DNA of 64,000 bases. Source: Papio anubis (Eukaryota; Chordata; Mammalia; Primates; Cercopithecidae). Below the pieces are notes generated by a model, which was not told where the DNA came from, made no database searches, and saw nothing but the letters and a program-made list of their open reading frames with translations. Positions 22,025-35,410 of the stretch are shown here, one piece after another; the stretch's first letter is position 1, and the number at the start of each line of letters is the position of its first letter. Where the stretch lies: contig NW_022161646.1 in the NCBI RefSeq assembly GCF_008728515.1, forward strand, positions 62,001 to 126,000. The letters run 5' to 3'. Both the position numbers and the translations under genes were made by a program.

Positions 22025-22262
22025 CTTTTCTAATCCCTGGAGTCAAATTGCCTAGCTTAGAATACTGGATTTCTCATTTATTATCAGTATGCCCTTGGAC
22101 TTGTTACCTAATTTTTCTTGGCCTCAGTTACTTCAGTAGCACCTGTTTCATAGAGTTGGTGAGAGCAATTAAATGATATATGCAATAGTTAAAACGGAGA
22201 CTGGAGCAGAGTTAACATTGGCACATGTTATTAGCACTATTGTTGTCATCATTATTATAATC
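22025..22262 (+). mobile_element. MIR SINE
   Basis: Ordered MIR-like landmarks: 'ctggagtcaaattgcctagc', 'gcccttggacttgttacct', 'ggcctcagttactt', 'gcaattaaatgatat' and 'ttagcactattgttgtc'. Confidence 0.75.
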
Positions 22263-22574
22263 TACAGGCTGAAATAAAATTTATTCTACTAAAAGCACAG
22301 TTTGAAACACACTCCTCATTTGCTTTTTTAACAGTTTAATCAAAAGTTTGAAAAAACTAGCTTAATTTGGAAATTTAATTCTAATTCTTTTGGATCTAAT
22401 CAACAAAAAGTTAAATATACTAGCATCAAGAATTTTAGATCTTGATAATGAATGTTAAGATTATAGATTTCATACACATTAAGGAAAAAATATGTACCCT
22501 AACTCCTGTAGTTAAGCATGTTTTTAAAATGTGCACTGAAGTGATGAACATGGTCATTATTGTGTCTATCATAA

Positions 22575-22680
22575 CAAATATATAATAAGGTTATATTTTA
22601 TTTTTTATTATATATAAATATATAGTACATATTTTTATTATATATAAATATATATTATATATTTTTTATTATAACAAAGT
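22575..22680. repeat. AT-rich near-palindromic simple repeat
   Basis: Repeated 'ttttattatatataaatata' blocks (two copies) with TATA alternation. Likely slippage-prone and able to form hairpins. Confidence 0.85.
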
Positions 22681-23094
22681 TATAAATATGATCAGCATGA
22701 CTCAATGAAGAGTCTCTAAATTATAATCAAATAATTTTATCTTTCATTTTAACAATGCCTTGTAATTTATGTAGTGGTCTGAACAGGTTATGGGCTCTCA
22801 CTATGTAATGTTAGCAAAATAATTACAAATGATCCCTATGCAAACCATGTAAATGAGCCAGAAGTGGAAGCATATAGCAAAACTATGTAAAAAGTAGCAA
22901 AAAACCTCTAAGGATGTCCATTTGACTGATGTGAATGATGAATGGAAGCTTCTAAAAATACTAGTAACAATAAACACTGTCGATTTGGCTATAATCCAAG
23001 CCAAAAAATAAAAATAAAAATAATAAGGCTATGTATAAGCAGGCTCATTGTTAGGGGCAGATGGCATGCTATTCCCAGAAAATGTCAACTTCCT

Positions 23095-23275
23095 AAAATC
23101 AGGCCTGATAGCATCACACCCCAGTTTTAACATTTTCAGTGGCTTCTCAACTAGTACATGGTAAATTTAGAACTTAGCATGGCATCCAATGCCCTTATCT
23201 TCCTGTCTCCAGTCTACCATTCCAGCCAAAATTTTCATCATTCTCTCTTTACTCAAAATGTAACCTAAATCCCAG
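23095..23275 (+). mobile_element. L2 LINE fragment
   Basis: 'ctgatagcatcacaccccag', 'cattttcagtggcttctcaac', 'ccaatgcccttatcttcctg' and 'ctccagtctaccattcc' follow the order of the L2 3' region. Non-coding remnant. Confidence 0.55.
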
Positions 23276-24040
23276 TTACGTCAGACTAGAGAGGAGTCAA
23301 GTCTAGTATATTACTTTGAACTATATAAAAGTCTAAGCATTAAGCTACTTTTGACCTACAAAATAACAATTTCATTCAACCTAATATATAATATAAAAAA
23401 GGAGAAACCACAGCTTCATGTTAAATTCATTGCAAATCCAGGGAAATTACACCCCAGGATTCTTAGAGAGTCTGAATATTATAACTAAATAACTTGGTCA
23501 AAAAAAAAATCTTTTTAGGGTACACTGTTTTAGGAGTTGAGTTTTTGCTGGATGTCTTTCTTCCCTTTTCTTCTTTAGTACCACTCTTCATCCTTTTCCA
23601 CCCTTTTCTATAACTGAAAGGCTAATCTACATTGACTGCTAACACTGGCTCCCTTGTCCTCTGACTTCGAATTGGATGTAGCCATTGGGAAACCTAGCAG
23701 GAGATCAGAAACAAGGAGGATCATGAGGCTGAATATGTGGCCGCCTGCTCCCGCCATGCACTGTTGCATCAACCTGGCCATGCACTCTTACTAATGACCA
23801 CATCTCAAGATTTCAGTGTGTACCTAACTCTCCTCTTCTTGAGTTTCTGCAACTGCTCCCTCCTCTCATTGCATAGGTCCAGGGTAAGGTCAACTTCACC
23901 AATTCCCTCATGATTTTCCTTCCACATAGCCCATATCTTTGTAAATGTTTCTTTTATTAAATCTTTTACAATTATCCTAATTTGAGTGTATCATCTGTTG
24001 TCTGCTGTAATTCTAATTGACAAAAGACCTAATTCTTCAT
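23276..24040. other. Unassigned, with possible old LTR-like end
   Basis: Near 23940-24020 the sequence 'tcttttattaaatcttttac...cctaatttgagtgtatcatctgttgtctgctg' resembles the 3' end of an old retroelement, but the family is not clear and no 5' boundary is visible. Confidence 0.3.
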
Positions 24041-24044
24041 ATTA

Positions 24045-24195
24045 TTCAAATTTAATTCTTACTACACTTTAAGGAAGGTTTGGTTATTATGTCATTTTAT
24101 AGATAAGGAAACTTAAGTTCATAGAGACTAATTAATGTGTCCAACATTAAACAAAAAATGTGTTACAGATCAAGGGTTGCAATCCAGCAATGAGA
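24045..24195 (-). mobile_element. MIR core fragment
   Basis: 'cattttatagataaggaaactt' followed by 'catagagactaattaatgtgtcca' matches the reverse-complement MIR core; the rest is decayed. Confidence 0.5.
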
Positions 24196-24199
24196 CTCC

Positions 24200-25884
24200 A
24201 GAGGCTACAGTCCTGATGGGTGATGGGAAAATGCAATTTTGATTTGCTAAAGTGGAGAAAAATAAATTTCAGAAACCACACATTGATAAAAAGAAATAAT
24301 GCTAATCACAGGTTTTCTGAACGGGTTATTAAATGTGTAGATAGTCTCATATGGTATGTTGGTATGTTTTTTGGACACTGTAAAGAATTATGGAAACAAG
24401 GTCTTAGACTTCAGGAGACTTGGCAATTTTTGGTCTACAGTTTAGGGAAACACAGAAAAGACTATTTTATTCAATTTGCTGATGCTGCAAAGCTAGGATA
24501 GAAGGCTGATAGAATCAGAATTTCAAAAACATTGACAGACTAGAAAAAATAGAGTAAATGAAATGAAATACAAAGGCAATAAATATCATGCTATATTTGC
24601 AATGGTCAAGTGTCTTGCTTGCTAGAGTCTTTTTTGTGGGGGGAGTTTTATTTTAATTAAGATATAATTTATATACTATACAATTTTCTCTTTTTCTGTG
24701 TACAGTTCAGTGGTTCTTAGTATAGAAGCAGAGAATCGCATTTATTGGCTCAAGTAACTATACAATCTAAAGGAGGACATTAAAGGTAAATACATGAAGG
24801 GATTTCAAAAGATGTCATTAGGTAAGTTCTCCCCCTCTGTCACTCTCTTCTCTGTTTTCCTCTATGTTGTCTCTTGAGCAAGTTCCTGTCATCAAAAGGG
24901 TTGATATTCTACCCCTCTCTGGTTCAGGTCTAGTTGAAGAGAAAAACTCTGAAAAATCTCTAGAAATGACACATGGTTGCATATCATTGGCTCTGAAATA
25001 GGCCATGTTTTTACACTGGACTATAGCCAGGCATCTGTAGTATCTGTAGTACTCTGATTGGCAAGGCATGGATCCCATGCCCACCCCAGAGAGAAACTTA
25101 GCTCCACACAACCACAAGAATTGTAAGTTGAAGAGGTGGCGTAATACAAAGAAAATCAGTCAGAAATCATTAAGCCAAGTGTTAAAGTTATATCAAGCAA
25201 AACCACAAGTAAAATGCATATCGACTACAAAATTCAAAACAATTTTTAAAATACAGAATGTGGAAGGCGTAGCTTAACTACAATATCATTAATATTAACA
25301 ATTTCTTGGGGTTTTCCGATGCCATTAAACTCAGTATAAACCAACTGGGTGATCTGAACACTAAAAAAGTCTCAGACTGAATTGATCAATGTATATTGTT
25401 TACAGCAATAGTGACAATATTTATATTGATCTGCACTTAACTGATTACACTGAAATATTGTGTTAGGTGCTATAAACCACATTTTAAGGGAGATATTGAA
25501 GAGCTGGTGTCTATTCAATTGAGATTTATAAATGTGCTTGGAAGACATAAAACTTGAGGAATGGTTGAAAAAACAGGAAGGGAAGTTCAGGTAGGAAAAT
25601 GGACAATTCAATGAGGTTATAATATCTGTGTTCTAACATTGAAGAAAGAATTTCATATGGAAAGAAAAGTAGATTTATACAAAGCAATTATTGGTGGCTG
25701 AATTAAGACCAGTATAAACTTTCAGCAGTATTTTAATGCCTTACAAAAGTTGAAAATGTGTTTTAATAGGAGAAACATAGTGGTGTTAATTAGTGAGTAG
25801 GCAGCTACCTCATAAATATGCTACCTAAGGTTTATCAGATTGGGTCAAACATGGGACTAGAATTGGCCTTATGTATTTCCAGCT
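24200..25884. other. Unassigned sequence
   Basis: No feature supported. Near 24645-24720 the phrase 'gatataatttatatactata...gtacagttcagtggttctta' could be a very old LINE fragment. Open frames 24220-24501 plus and 24818-25117 minus have no recognisable domain. Confidence 0.35.
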
Positions 25885-26105
25885 TGGAATTCAAGGAATC
25901 CTACTACCTGGATCCAAACTCTTGTGTCACTGTTCACTATGTATGAAACTGGGAATCCTCTACAAACCTCATTTCTTAATCTGCAAAATGATGATAATAG
26001 CCTCTTCCTTTTAGAGTTGTGGTATTAAATTATTAATACTCACAAGGAACTTAGATGAGTGTATGGCCCATATTAAGTGCTCAATTTTAGCCATTATTAT
26101 TACTG
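25885..26105 (+). mobile_element. MIR SINE
   Basis: 'cctggatccaaactcttg', 'ctcatttcttaatctgcaaaatgatgataatag' and 'taagtgctcaatttt' occur in MIR order, with extensive divergence. Confidence 0.7.
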
Positions 26106-27225
26106 TATAGTTGATGATGAATACTTAACTTTCTTTGCCATGCATGTACATTTCTATACTTAGTTGTGATAGGGCTAAAAAAAAAGTTTTTCCTTTGTGT
26201 TACAAAACATATGGTAGGTTGAACAACTTAAGGTATTGTTCTGCAGTAAAACAGACTATAAGGTATTCACACAATTCTTTTACAACAAGCTATTTCCAAG
26301 AGCTCAATAGTCATCCAGGTCCAATTTTTGGCAAAGCTATAAGGCTCTGGTGATGTACTTCTCTGCTGGGAAAGCCCATAAAATGCCCATTCCTTCTCTT
26401 CAAAGTTTCACTCCTCTAGAGGATCAAAAGTCTGAATTGTCTCACTAAGAAAAGGTATTGGCCAGAACTCAGTAAACACCCTCAGAAGTTATTGTAAAGG
26501 CCTAATTTAAGAAAGAACATCCAGATTTTGCTTACAGCTCAAAATCAAAACAAACTCTCATGCCTGATCTCAACGTGTTTGGCTATCTTTGGAAGATCAC
26601 AGACATACGTGAAATGTGGATTCTATATTACACGGGAAGTGTGAACTTTGCAATCACCAATTCAAGGGACTAATCTAAAATTCTAATTTTCTCAACTAGG
26701 ATCAGTTGTAATCCTCTAATTTTTGGATCTTATTAACCCAGTCACAGATTGAAATGTTTCAGAGCTTAACAAGGCTCCAAACTGAGAACTCCATTGTGGC
26801 TGACTGTGCCACACGATCATTCCTTGACATTTTTTCCACTCAGAGAATAAAGCTGCAGTCATTTGGTTTACACATAACAAGGCAGAAAGTCTTTTGGGTT
26901 ATTTATCCCTAATGTTAAGAAAATGAAACAATAGCACTAAATTTATCAATGATGTAATCATGGCTAGAGTTTTTAAGCCTTAAAAAAGAAATCTTGCTAA
27001 TTGGAAGCACTGAAAACAATGTACAGTTTAAACACTGTCAAAGATTAGAGAACGAATTATTATGTTTCGTATAGTTGAGGTCTGTGGCCCAGATTCTAAA
27101 CTGTTAATTATTTTTTAACATACTGAAACCATGCATGCTACAAACATAGGCATAGATACAGAGTTGCGTTTCAAACATGATTCTATTTTAAAACAAAGGA
27201 AAGTATAATTATCAAATTTATTTAT
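26106..27225. other. Unassigned sequence
   Basis: Nothing recognised. Open frame 26135-26353 plus (72 codons) has no domain. Confidence 0.4.
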
Positions 27226-27234
27226 GTAAACATA

Positions 27235-27370
27235 TTTACTTGTATATTGGTTAAAACAGCAAGAGCAAGTAAATATTGAGTAACAATTATGTCCTATACA
27301 TTGTTCTAAAGGTGAGGATGTACAGTATAGTGAACAAGACATTATAGTTTTCGCCTTCTCTTCTAGCAGA
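27235..27370 (+). mobile_element. L2-like LINE fragment
   Basis: 'gagtaacaattatgtcctatacattgttctaaag' then 'gaggatgtacagtatagtgaacaagac' resembles an L2-derived block common in mammalian genomes. Confidence 0.5.
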
Positions 27371-27429
27371 GGAGAGAGTGTAGTAGGTAACTTCAGGGAT
27401 GCCCCACAAGTGACCCTTGCCTCAGGGTC

Positions 27430-27700
27430 TTCAGGACCTTGTTGCAGTCTCACCTCATTGTCTGTGGCTGGACCTAAAGATTTGCTTCCAACTAATATAA
27501 TATGGCAAAAATGACAGGTTGTCATTTCCAACATTAGGCTATAAAAATCTGACGACAATCTTGCTTGCTCTCTCTCTGACTCTACTTGCATGCTTGCTTT
27601 GATAAAGCTAGCTGCCCTAAGAAGATGCCCATGTAGCAAAGAAGTGAGCGAGGCCTCCAACCAACAGCTAGCAAGGACCTGAGATCCTCAGTCCAAGCTG
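27430..27700 (+). mobile_element. MLT1-type MaLR LTR
   Basis: 'ctaatataatatggcaaaaatgacaggttgtcatttcc', 'ggctataaaaatctgacg' and 'atgcccatgtagcaaagaagtgagcgaggcctcc' (27450-27660) match the central part of MLT1 LTRs. The minus-strand open frame 27115-27660 (181 codons) runs antisense through this LTR and the L2 block, so it is not a gene. Confidence 0.75.
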
Positions 27701-30420
27701 GAGTGGGTTGAGGAAAAAAAAGAAAGAAAATTAGGTAGAAGTGTCAGCAAATATTCTCAGATCTTTAAATAAAGATTTCCCTTAAAGAGGAACAAAGAAA
27801 CATGGTAATCAGATGAAACACGAAACCTGGGGAAAACATTTTTTTTTTTAAGTACTGACCTCAGGATTTGGTGGGTATGCTGTGATTGTACAGTACAGCC
27901 TGCATGGATAGTCACAAAAGTAATGCTTAAAGATGAATTGGCACCAGTGAGGGGTGACTGTTCACTTATTTGTTTACTCAAAGGTGATAACTTTGTTAGG
28001 AATGGAACCCATCATCTTTGGAAATCTGAATTAATTGGCAGTATTTTAAAACTATTTCTCTAATGTTTAGTACATGTCCTAAAATGGCTGCTTGATTGAA
28101 TCACATCCCAAACAGGCCTAGATTCGAGCACCCTTTGGCCCATTGCGTTTGGGTGATAGAGTTCCTAGAGCAAGGCCAACAAAAACAAAAACAAAAACAA
28201 ACATAATTTTTTTTTTAAAAGACATAGGCAGAGTCACTTTAAGTATTTTAATACTGAGAAGAGCAATTTTTAAATAAAAGCAGAGGATGTTATATCCTTA
28301 TATTCTGGAGAAGGGAGAAATTTATTGTGTAGGGAAGGTGGTGATGAATTTTGGAGTAAAGGTTTTTAGTAAGTTATGAAACGGGATACGGGGCACAGGT
28401 TTATGCTTTGCTAAGAGCCATTTGGTTAACCTGCTCTATTGGGAAGGAAGGTGGAGAGAATAGATACACGTGCAGGCAGGCTGGTTGTGGGAGTCTTTTC
28501 TTCCAAGATCTTCAACTTTTTCATGAAACAAAAGACAAGAACTTAAGCTAAATGTGAGAAATGGGAGGAGGAGGGAAAATGAACCCATCCTTTTTGTGAG
28601 AAAAAGAGATGATGAATGTGAAACTTTCCTTACAGTGATTTGCTGTAATTGGAAGTATGGTGCAGAATAGGGAGAGGTACATAAAAGAACATTTTGCTTG
28701 GTATCATATAATAAAACATAACGTAATAAATTCACGGAAATATTCCAGTAAAGAGCGAAAGGAGTGGGGCTTTTCAGAAATGGGAATGGGAGATGCAATC
28801 CAGAACTCAAGAAGAGAGCCCGGTCTTCCACAGAATTGGGAACCCCTCTACTGTGAATCCAGGAAGAGAGTCCTACAAGCTCCCACTTCTCTTTTAATTT
28901 CTACCCCATTTCCAGTTCCCTAATAAGAAATTCAAAATTTTCCCTAACAAGAAAATTTAGAAATTCAGATGTGAGTTCTTCATGTGCCACTTTTCACTCT
29001 TAACACCACCCCCATAGTGTAGAAAGTTTTCTACATTTCTATGTTTTTTTTGTATTTCAGATTTCTGACCATTCTCTCCAACCAATAAAGCCTGGAGACA
29101 CTGAGATTATGACCTGGAGATTTCTATATGGCTACTTGGGGCCCCAGCTGCTCTTCAGAAGTAAAACTCGAAACTCGAAACCCAAACTCTTTGCCACTAA
29201 TCAGAGCTAGAATTATAACAGAGATCTAAACAAATTTCTCTATCTCTAAGCCCCAGGTGAAGAGCAAGGGACTATTCATATCAATTGCCTCCAGGGAAGA
29301 AAAATAATGAGGGAGGGAATCTGAATGACTGAACATTACTGAACAAGCACTTGTTAGTATAATAATTGTCAACCTTGGCAGATTCAGCTGGGAGGAAAAT
29401 TGATGATAGTCGCTTAGCACAACTGTTTCAACCAAAATGACATTGGAGTGGGCAGCAGGAGATCTGCTAAGTGGAATAAACAAATGGCCACTAAGAGGAA
29501 AAAGTCAAAGAAAAATATTCATATAGGGTTTCAATTCAAAGCACCAATACACATTTCTGTAGACTAGATAAACTTCTATTTTCTAAAACTGCTCATTTTT
29601 GCTGCAGTTTCATTAACCGTATGTTACCAGTCCTCTTATTCCTGTTGCTATCACTGTTCCATAATACTCAATAGAGACATTCTCTGAAAAAGAATGCCCT
29701 GACAGCCCACTATATTTTATGTTTATATAAAAAAGACATCGTAGATCAGCTAAAATTCCCTTTAAAGTGTTTTGTTGATATTTAATCCAAACAAAAAATC
29801 TACTAGACATTTTTTCCCATGTGTGCTAAGTGAAATGTTTTAAGAGCTACCACAGAAGAAAAGCAATTTTCTTGTCTTCTTCCACTAATATTAATGAAGC
29901 ATCAGTTTTCCATCTTCATTCATATAAGCAACTGCAAATAGATTGAGATTTACTGAATGAATTACATTTAACCCCTATGAAATTTAACACCTGTTCATTA
30001 ATTCACTCAAGAAAAGTTAGTGAATTAACTTCTAGCTCAACTAGGTAGAGTTGAGTGTCATCTTGATCATTATTTCATTTGGCGCAGATATTATATATAG
30101 GTCAACAACAGGCACTTTTCTAAGTCGAATTGTATTTGGTGAAACAATTTATTTTATAAAGTAAATGTGGAATTCATTTTATAAACTATGAAACAAAGGA
30201 AAATATGAAATTGGAAACACTTTATACTATAAGAGATTCATTAGATAACTGGGAAATATAAGTCCAGATTAGATTATATCTAATTTGAATAAAGAAAGAA
30301 CATATATCTTTTATTAATTTTTGGGTGGCCAGTAATGAATTAAGATAAATTATACCAGTAACTGGACTATAAATAACAGTTCACCTGATTTCTCTGTCAA
30401 CAATGAAGGCTTCTGATGTT
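27701..30420. other. Unassigned sequence
   Basis: No gene seen over 2.7 kb. Minor simple repeats are (AAAAAC)n at 28179-28202 and poly-T at about 27839. Frames such as 28436-28831 minus (131 codons) carry no domain I recognise. Confidence 0.4.
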
Positions 30421-32380
30421 CTTGGTAATTGACAAATAAAAAGTGTATACATGTATGGTACACAACATGATGTTTTGAAATGTATACATTGTAGAATGGC
30501 TAAATCAAGCTAATTTATGCATTAGTTCGAGTATGCATCAGCTCACATACTTTTCTTTTGTGGTGGTAAGAACACTTAAAATCTACCTCAACAATCTACT
30601 CTCAGCAATTTTCAAACATATAATATACTAACTAAAGTCACCATGATGTACAATAGATCTCTTGTGCTTATTCCTTTTAATTGAAATTATGTGTTCTTTG
30701 ACCAATATCTTTCCATATCCCACTCCTCAGCCTCTGGTAACCACTCTTGTACTTTCTGCTTGTATGAGTTAAATTTTTTGAGATTCAACATGTAAGGAAG
30801 ATCATGTGGTATTTGTCTTTCTGTGCCTGTCTTATTTCACTTAACATAATGTCCTCCAAGTTCATCCATGTTGTTACAAATGACAGGATTTCCTTCCTGT
30901 TTAATGCTGAATAGTCCATTGTGTGCGTAAATATACACATTTTCTTTATTCATTCATCATTGGTGGATATGTAGGTTGATTTCATATCTTAGCTATTGTG
31001 AATATTTCTTCAATGAACATGGGAGTGCAGTTATCTATTTGACATACTGATTTATAATCAGTATACCCTTAGATGTGTACTCTTTAGATGTAAACCCAGA
31101 AGTGGGATTGCCAAATCACATGGTAATTCTATTTTTAAGTTTTTGAGGAATTTTCATACTGTTTTCCATAATGGCTGTACTAATTTACTTTCCCACCAAT
31201 CATATACAAGGCTTCCCTTTTAACACTTCACATCTTCACCAATACCTACCTTTGGTCTTTTTGCTAATAGCCATTCTAACAGATTTGAGGTAATAGCTCA
31301 TTGTGGATTTAATTTGCATTTCCCTGATGATTAGTGATGCTGAACAGTTTTCATTTACTTGTGGTCATTTGTATGTCTTCTTTTGAGAAACATCCATTCA
31401 TTAAAAAAATATTTTTTAAATCAGGTTATTTGTTTACTTACTATTGAATTGAGTTCCATATGTATTTTTTGGATAATAGACCCCTACCAGACGTGTGGTT
31501 TGCAAACATTTTTTTCCTTTTCTATAGGCTGTCTCTTTACTCTATTCGTTGTTTCCTTTCCTATGCAGAATATTTTTTAGTTTGCTATAATACCATTTGC
31601 TTTTGGAAAAAAAGCCTATTCTTCCTTTTGTTCCCTGTGCCTTTTGGGCCATATTCAAAAAATCATTGCCCAAACCAATATCATGGAGCTTTCCTCTAGT
31701 AGTTTTATAGATCCAGGTCTTATATTTAAGTCTTTGATCCATGTGAGTTGATTTTTCAGTGAGGTGCAAGATAAGGATTAAATTTTATTATTTTGCATGT
31801 GAATGTCAAGTTTTCCCAGCCCGATTTGTTGAAGGGACTATCACTTCCCTGTTGTGTGTTCTAGACATCTTTGTTGAAAATCAATGGACAACAAGTACAT
31901 GAATTTATTTCTGAGCTCTTCATTGTGTTCTATTGGTCTATGTGTCTGTTTTTACAACAGTTACCATGTTGTTTTGATTAATATAGTTTTGCAGTGAATT
32001 TTGAAATCAGGTAATGTGATGACTTTGGCTTTGTTCTTTTTGCTCAGGATTGCTTTAGCTATTCTGGGTCTTTTGTGATTCCAAGTGAATGTTAGGATTG
32101 TTTTGTGATTCCAAGTGAATTTTAGGATTTTTTTTTCCATTTAAGTGTAAAATGTCTTTGGAATTTTGATAGTAATTGCATTGAATTAGATCACTTTGGA
32201 TAGTATGGACAATAGTATTTATTAATTCTTTCAATTCATGAACATGGAATATCTTTTCATTTGTCTTTTTCTTGTTCTATTTCTTTCATTGATGTTTTAT
32301 AATTTTTCATCTACAGACCATTTTCTTGACTTTTTCTTTGTTGGATAGTTCATTGTTAGTGTATAGAAATGCTGTTAATT

Positions 32381-32680
32381 GGCCGGGCGTGGTGGTTCAG
32401 GCCTGTAAGCCTAGCACTGTGGGAGGCCGATGTGGGTGGATCATTTCAGGTCAGGAGTTTGAGACCACCCTGACCAACATGGTGAAACCCTATCTCTACT
32501 AAAAATATAAAAATTAGCTGGGCATGGTGGTAGGCACCTGTAATCCAGATACTCAGAAGGCTGAGATGGGAGAAGCGTTTGAACCTGGGAGGCAGAGTGT
32601 GCAGTGAGCTGAGATTGTGCCACTGCACTCCAGCCTGGGCAACAAGAGTGAAACTTAATCTCAAAAAAAAAAAAAAAAAA
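32381..32680 (+). mobile_element. AluS-like element inserted in the L1
   Basis: Full-length Alu with an 18-base A tail and a perfect TSD gctgttaatt (32371-32380 and 32681-32690). It is younger than the surrounding L1. Confidence 0.95.
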
Positions 32681-33422
32681 GCTGTTAATTTTTGTTTGTT
32701 GATAGTTATCCTGCAACTTTATTGTACTTGTGTATTAGTTCTAATAGGGTGTGTTTCTTTTGGTGGATTCTGTCTGCAAATAGAAATGAATAGAAACAAG
32801 TGTACCCCTGTTCTCCACCCTCCTTCCCATCGGATGCCTTTTATATCTTTATCTTGCCTAATGGCTCTAACTACACCCTCTAGTACTATATTGAATAAAA
32901 GTGACAACAATGGGCATCTTTGCCTTCTTCCTAATCTTAGAGAAAAAGCTTTCAAAATTTAGTTTGATGTTATTAATACCTGTGGGCTTATCATATACGG
33001 TCTTTATTGTGTCGAAATAGATTCTTCCTATACCTTGTTTGTTGAGAGTTTTTATCATGAGGAGATGCTCAATTTTCAGCATCTATTGAAATGATATATT
33101 TTTTGTTCCTCATTCTGTTAATGTGGTATATTACATTTGTTGATTTGTATATGTTGAGCCATCTTTGCATCCTAGTAATAAATCTCACTTGATCGTGGTG
33201 AGTTATTCTCTTAATAGGCTATTGAATTTTGGTTAATATTTTGTTGAGGAATTTAGCATCTATGTTCATCAGGAATAATAGCCATAGTTTTCTTTCCTTG
33301 TAAAGTCCTTGTCTGGCTTTGGTATCAGGGTAATGCTAGCATCATTGTAAGTATTTCCTCCTCTTTAATTTTTTGGAAAAGTTTGAGAAGGATTGGTATT
33401 AGTTTAGTTAAAATGTTTTGGG

Positions 33423-33720
33423 GGCTGGGTGCAGTGGCTTATGCCTGTAACCCCAACAATTTGGGAGACCAAGGCATCAAGGCATGAGGATTGCTTGAGC
33501 CTGGAGTTTGAGACCAGCCTGGGCAAAAAAGGAAGATCAGGTTTCTAAAACAAAAAATAAATAAATAAAATAAAATTAGTTGTCCTTCGTGGTGCATGCT
33601 TAAAGCCCCAGTTACTCAGGAGGCTGGGGTGGGAAGATTGCTTGAGCCCCAGAGGTTGAGGCTCCAGTGAGGCATGATAGTGCCATTGCACTCCAGCCTG
33701 GGTGACAGAGCAAGACTGTC
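33423..33720 (+). mobile_element. AluJ-like element inserted in the L1
   Basis: Divergent full-length Alu ('ggctgggtgcagtggcttatgcc', 'gaggattgcttgagcctgg') with AluJ-type features and an expanded AAAT-rich middle linker. L1 sequence flows on after it. The 3' tail has turned into a CA microsatellite. Confidence 0.9.

Positions 33721-33721
<1 letters not shown>

Positions 33722-33758
<37 letters not shown>
33722..33758. repeat. (CA)n microsatellite in the Alu tail
   Basis: About 18 CA units followed by poly-T and poly-A. It arose at the 3' end of the AluJ copy, a common place for microsatellite birth. Confidence 0.95.
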
Positions 33759-33764
<6 letters not shown>

Positions 33765-33950
33765 TTAAAAAAAAGGTTGGTAGAATTAAGCTGTAAAATC
33801 ATCAGACCCTGGGCTTTTCTTTAGAAGAAATATTTCATTATTGATTTAATTTGCTTGCTCTTTATTTGTCTGTTCAGATTTTCTATTTCTTCATGATTTT
33901 TTGGTAGATTGTATGTTTCTAGGAGTTTGAACATTTTTTTCTAGGTTCTA

Positions 33951-34550
33951 ATTTTTGACTAAATCTAACTTTTGATTAAATCATTGAATTGACCAAAGGC
34001 CACATGTGTTTTGCCACATGAACTCAGCAGTTTTTAATGAGTTAATTTCTCTGATTTTATCTGATGCTGAAATTATATTAATCCATTGTATATTATGTAT
34101 TTGTTTTAAAATTGTATATTTATATTAAATAAACTAAACAATAAAAAATAATGAATATCTGTTCCTGACTTTCACAATCTATTCACTTTTCTGACCCTTA
34201 AAAATTCAATGTGATACAGACACCTAGAGAGTACAGGAAGAACAGGATAAAATATAAACCATGTGTTAGTTTAGGGGCTATCTATTACAGACCATGGCAA
34301 AGACGATAAGCTAAAATTCCATCAAGGATCAGTTAGGTGGGAATGTCATCAGGTGAAAGACACCCAAGATAAAACTGTAGTGAGTATTAGGAACCATGAC
34401 CTATTATAGGGTGTACATCTTCCTAAAGCCATTCCAATTAAACAGAAAAGAAAGTTTAAAAATGGTTCTGACCAAAAAACAAAACAATAAAACCCACCAA
34501 AAATAACTCCACAAATGAAATTCAGTTGGTGCAGTTTGACAGCTTAATTC
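33951..34550. other. Unassigned sequence
   Basis: AT-rich; no family recognised. Confidence 0.4.
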
Positions 34551-34985
34551 AAAACTATTGTTCAGTGTACATCAACTATTGCCATAATAATGCTATGTAA
34601 CAATCCACAGAAAAACTCAGTGGATTGAAACAATTGTCATTTATTCTCATGCTTACAGGTCTGAGGGTAGACCGGAATCAGTCAATCTGAGATTGTTTGG
34701 CTGGCCTTGGCTACAGGCTGTAGGTTCAATTCAAATTAGCTCCATGTGTCTCACTGTGGAGCCCAGGCTGAATTATTAGTAGCTACTCAGAACAAGAAAG
34801 TAATTATGCAATCATAAAGTCTCTAATCACATCATTTTCACCAAAATTGCATTGGCCAAAGCAAGCCACATGAATAAGTCTGAAGTGAAGAGGCTGGAAT
34901 ATATACTCCATCTTCCATGAACTTGTTGGGAGTGTGAAGTAAAACAGAGAAACAAAATATTGAAACTAATCATTTAACCTATCAC
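34551..34985. mobile_element. Old interspersed repeat of uncertain family
   Basis: 'aacaatccacagaaaaactcagtggattgaaacaattgtcatttattctcatg' (34599 on) and 'ccaaaattgcattggccaaagcaagccacatg' resemble an abundant old mammalian repeat, but I cannot name it with confidence. Confidence 0.35.
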
Positions 34986-35024
34986 ATCTGATCAGTTGCT
35001 ATGTGACCCTGTGCAAGATATTTG

Positions 35025-35285
35025 TGTTTAAAACTCAGGCTTTAGAAACTCATACACCTGATATGAATTCTAGCTAATCCACTCACTAGTTGTACAATTT
35101 TGGGCAAGTTAATTAAATTTTCTCAACCTCAGTTTATCTGTTTATAAAATAGAAATTACAAGAATAATATTACCCACACCTCATAGATTATAAGGATTAA
35201 ATCACATAATCATTTTAAAGTGACTAACATTGTTCCTGGAATTCAGTTAACACTAAAAATTAATATTAGCTAACATTAACTGTGT
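35025..35285 (+). mobile_element. MIR SINE
   Basis: 'actcactagttgtacaattttgggcaagttaatt', 'cctcagtttatctgtttataaaa' and 'ggattaaatcacataatc' are in MIR order. The copy is nearly full length. Confidence 0.88.
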
Positions 35286-35410
35286 TAGAAAGGACTTGAA
35301 GTAGAAAAATTGGTATTATGCTTTTACTATATCAACTGATATTGCAATTAAATTGCATAAAAGCAGATGCAAATTACTCCAAAACATTATTTATTTATTT
35401 TCTTTTAAAT

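Larger units (their letters stand above)
30428..33950 (-). mobile_element. Old L1 (L1MA/L1PB-like), 3' UTR and ORF2 part, antisense
   Basis: On the plus strand this reads as the reverse complement of an L1: 3'UTR first ('acacaacatgatgttttgaaatg', 'caagctaatttatgcatta'), then ORF2 ('cagaagtgggattgccaaatcac' near 31098, 'catccatgttgttacaaatgac' near 30863, 'ggtagaattaagctgtaaaatc' near 33779). It is interrupted by Alus at 32381-32680 and 33423-33720 and disabled by many stops. The window holds the C-terminal half of ORF2; the 5' end is truncated near 33950. Remnant frames such as 31359-31580 plus are shadows. Confidence 0.9.

Noticed and set aside
27115..27660. 181-codon minus-strand open frame, longest single frame apart from 21408-21956
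   Set aside because: It runs antisense across an L2-like fragment and an MLT1 LTR, has a low-complexity C-terminal half, and shows no domain.
28436..28831. 131-codon minus-strand open frame
   Set aside because: An overlapping plus-strand frame and C/T-rich composition suggest chance; no domain or conserved motif recognised.
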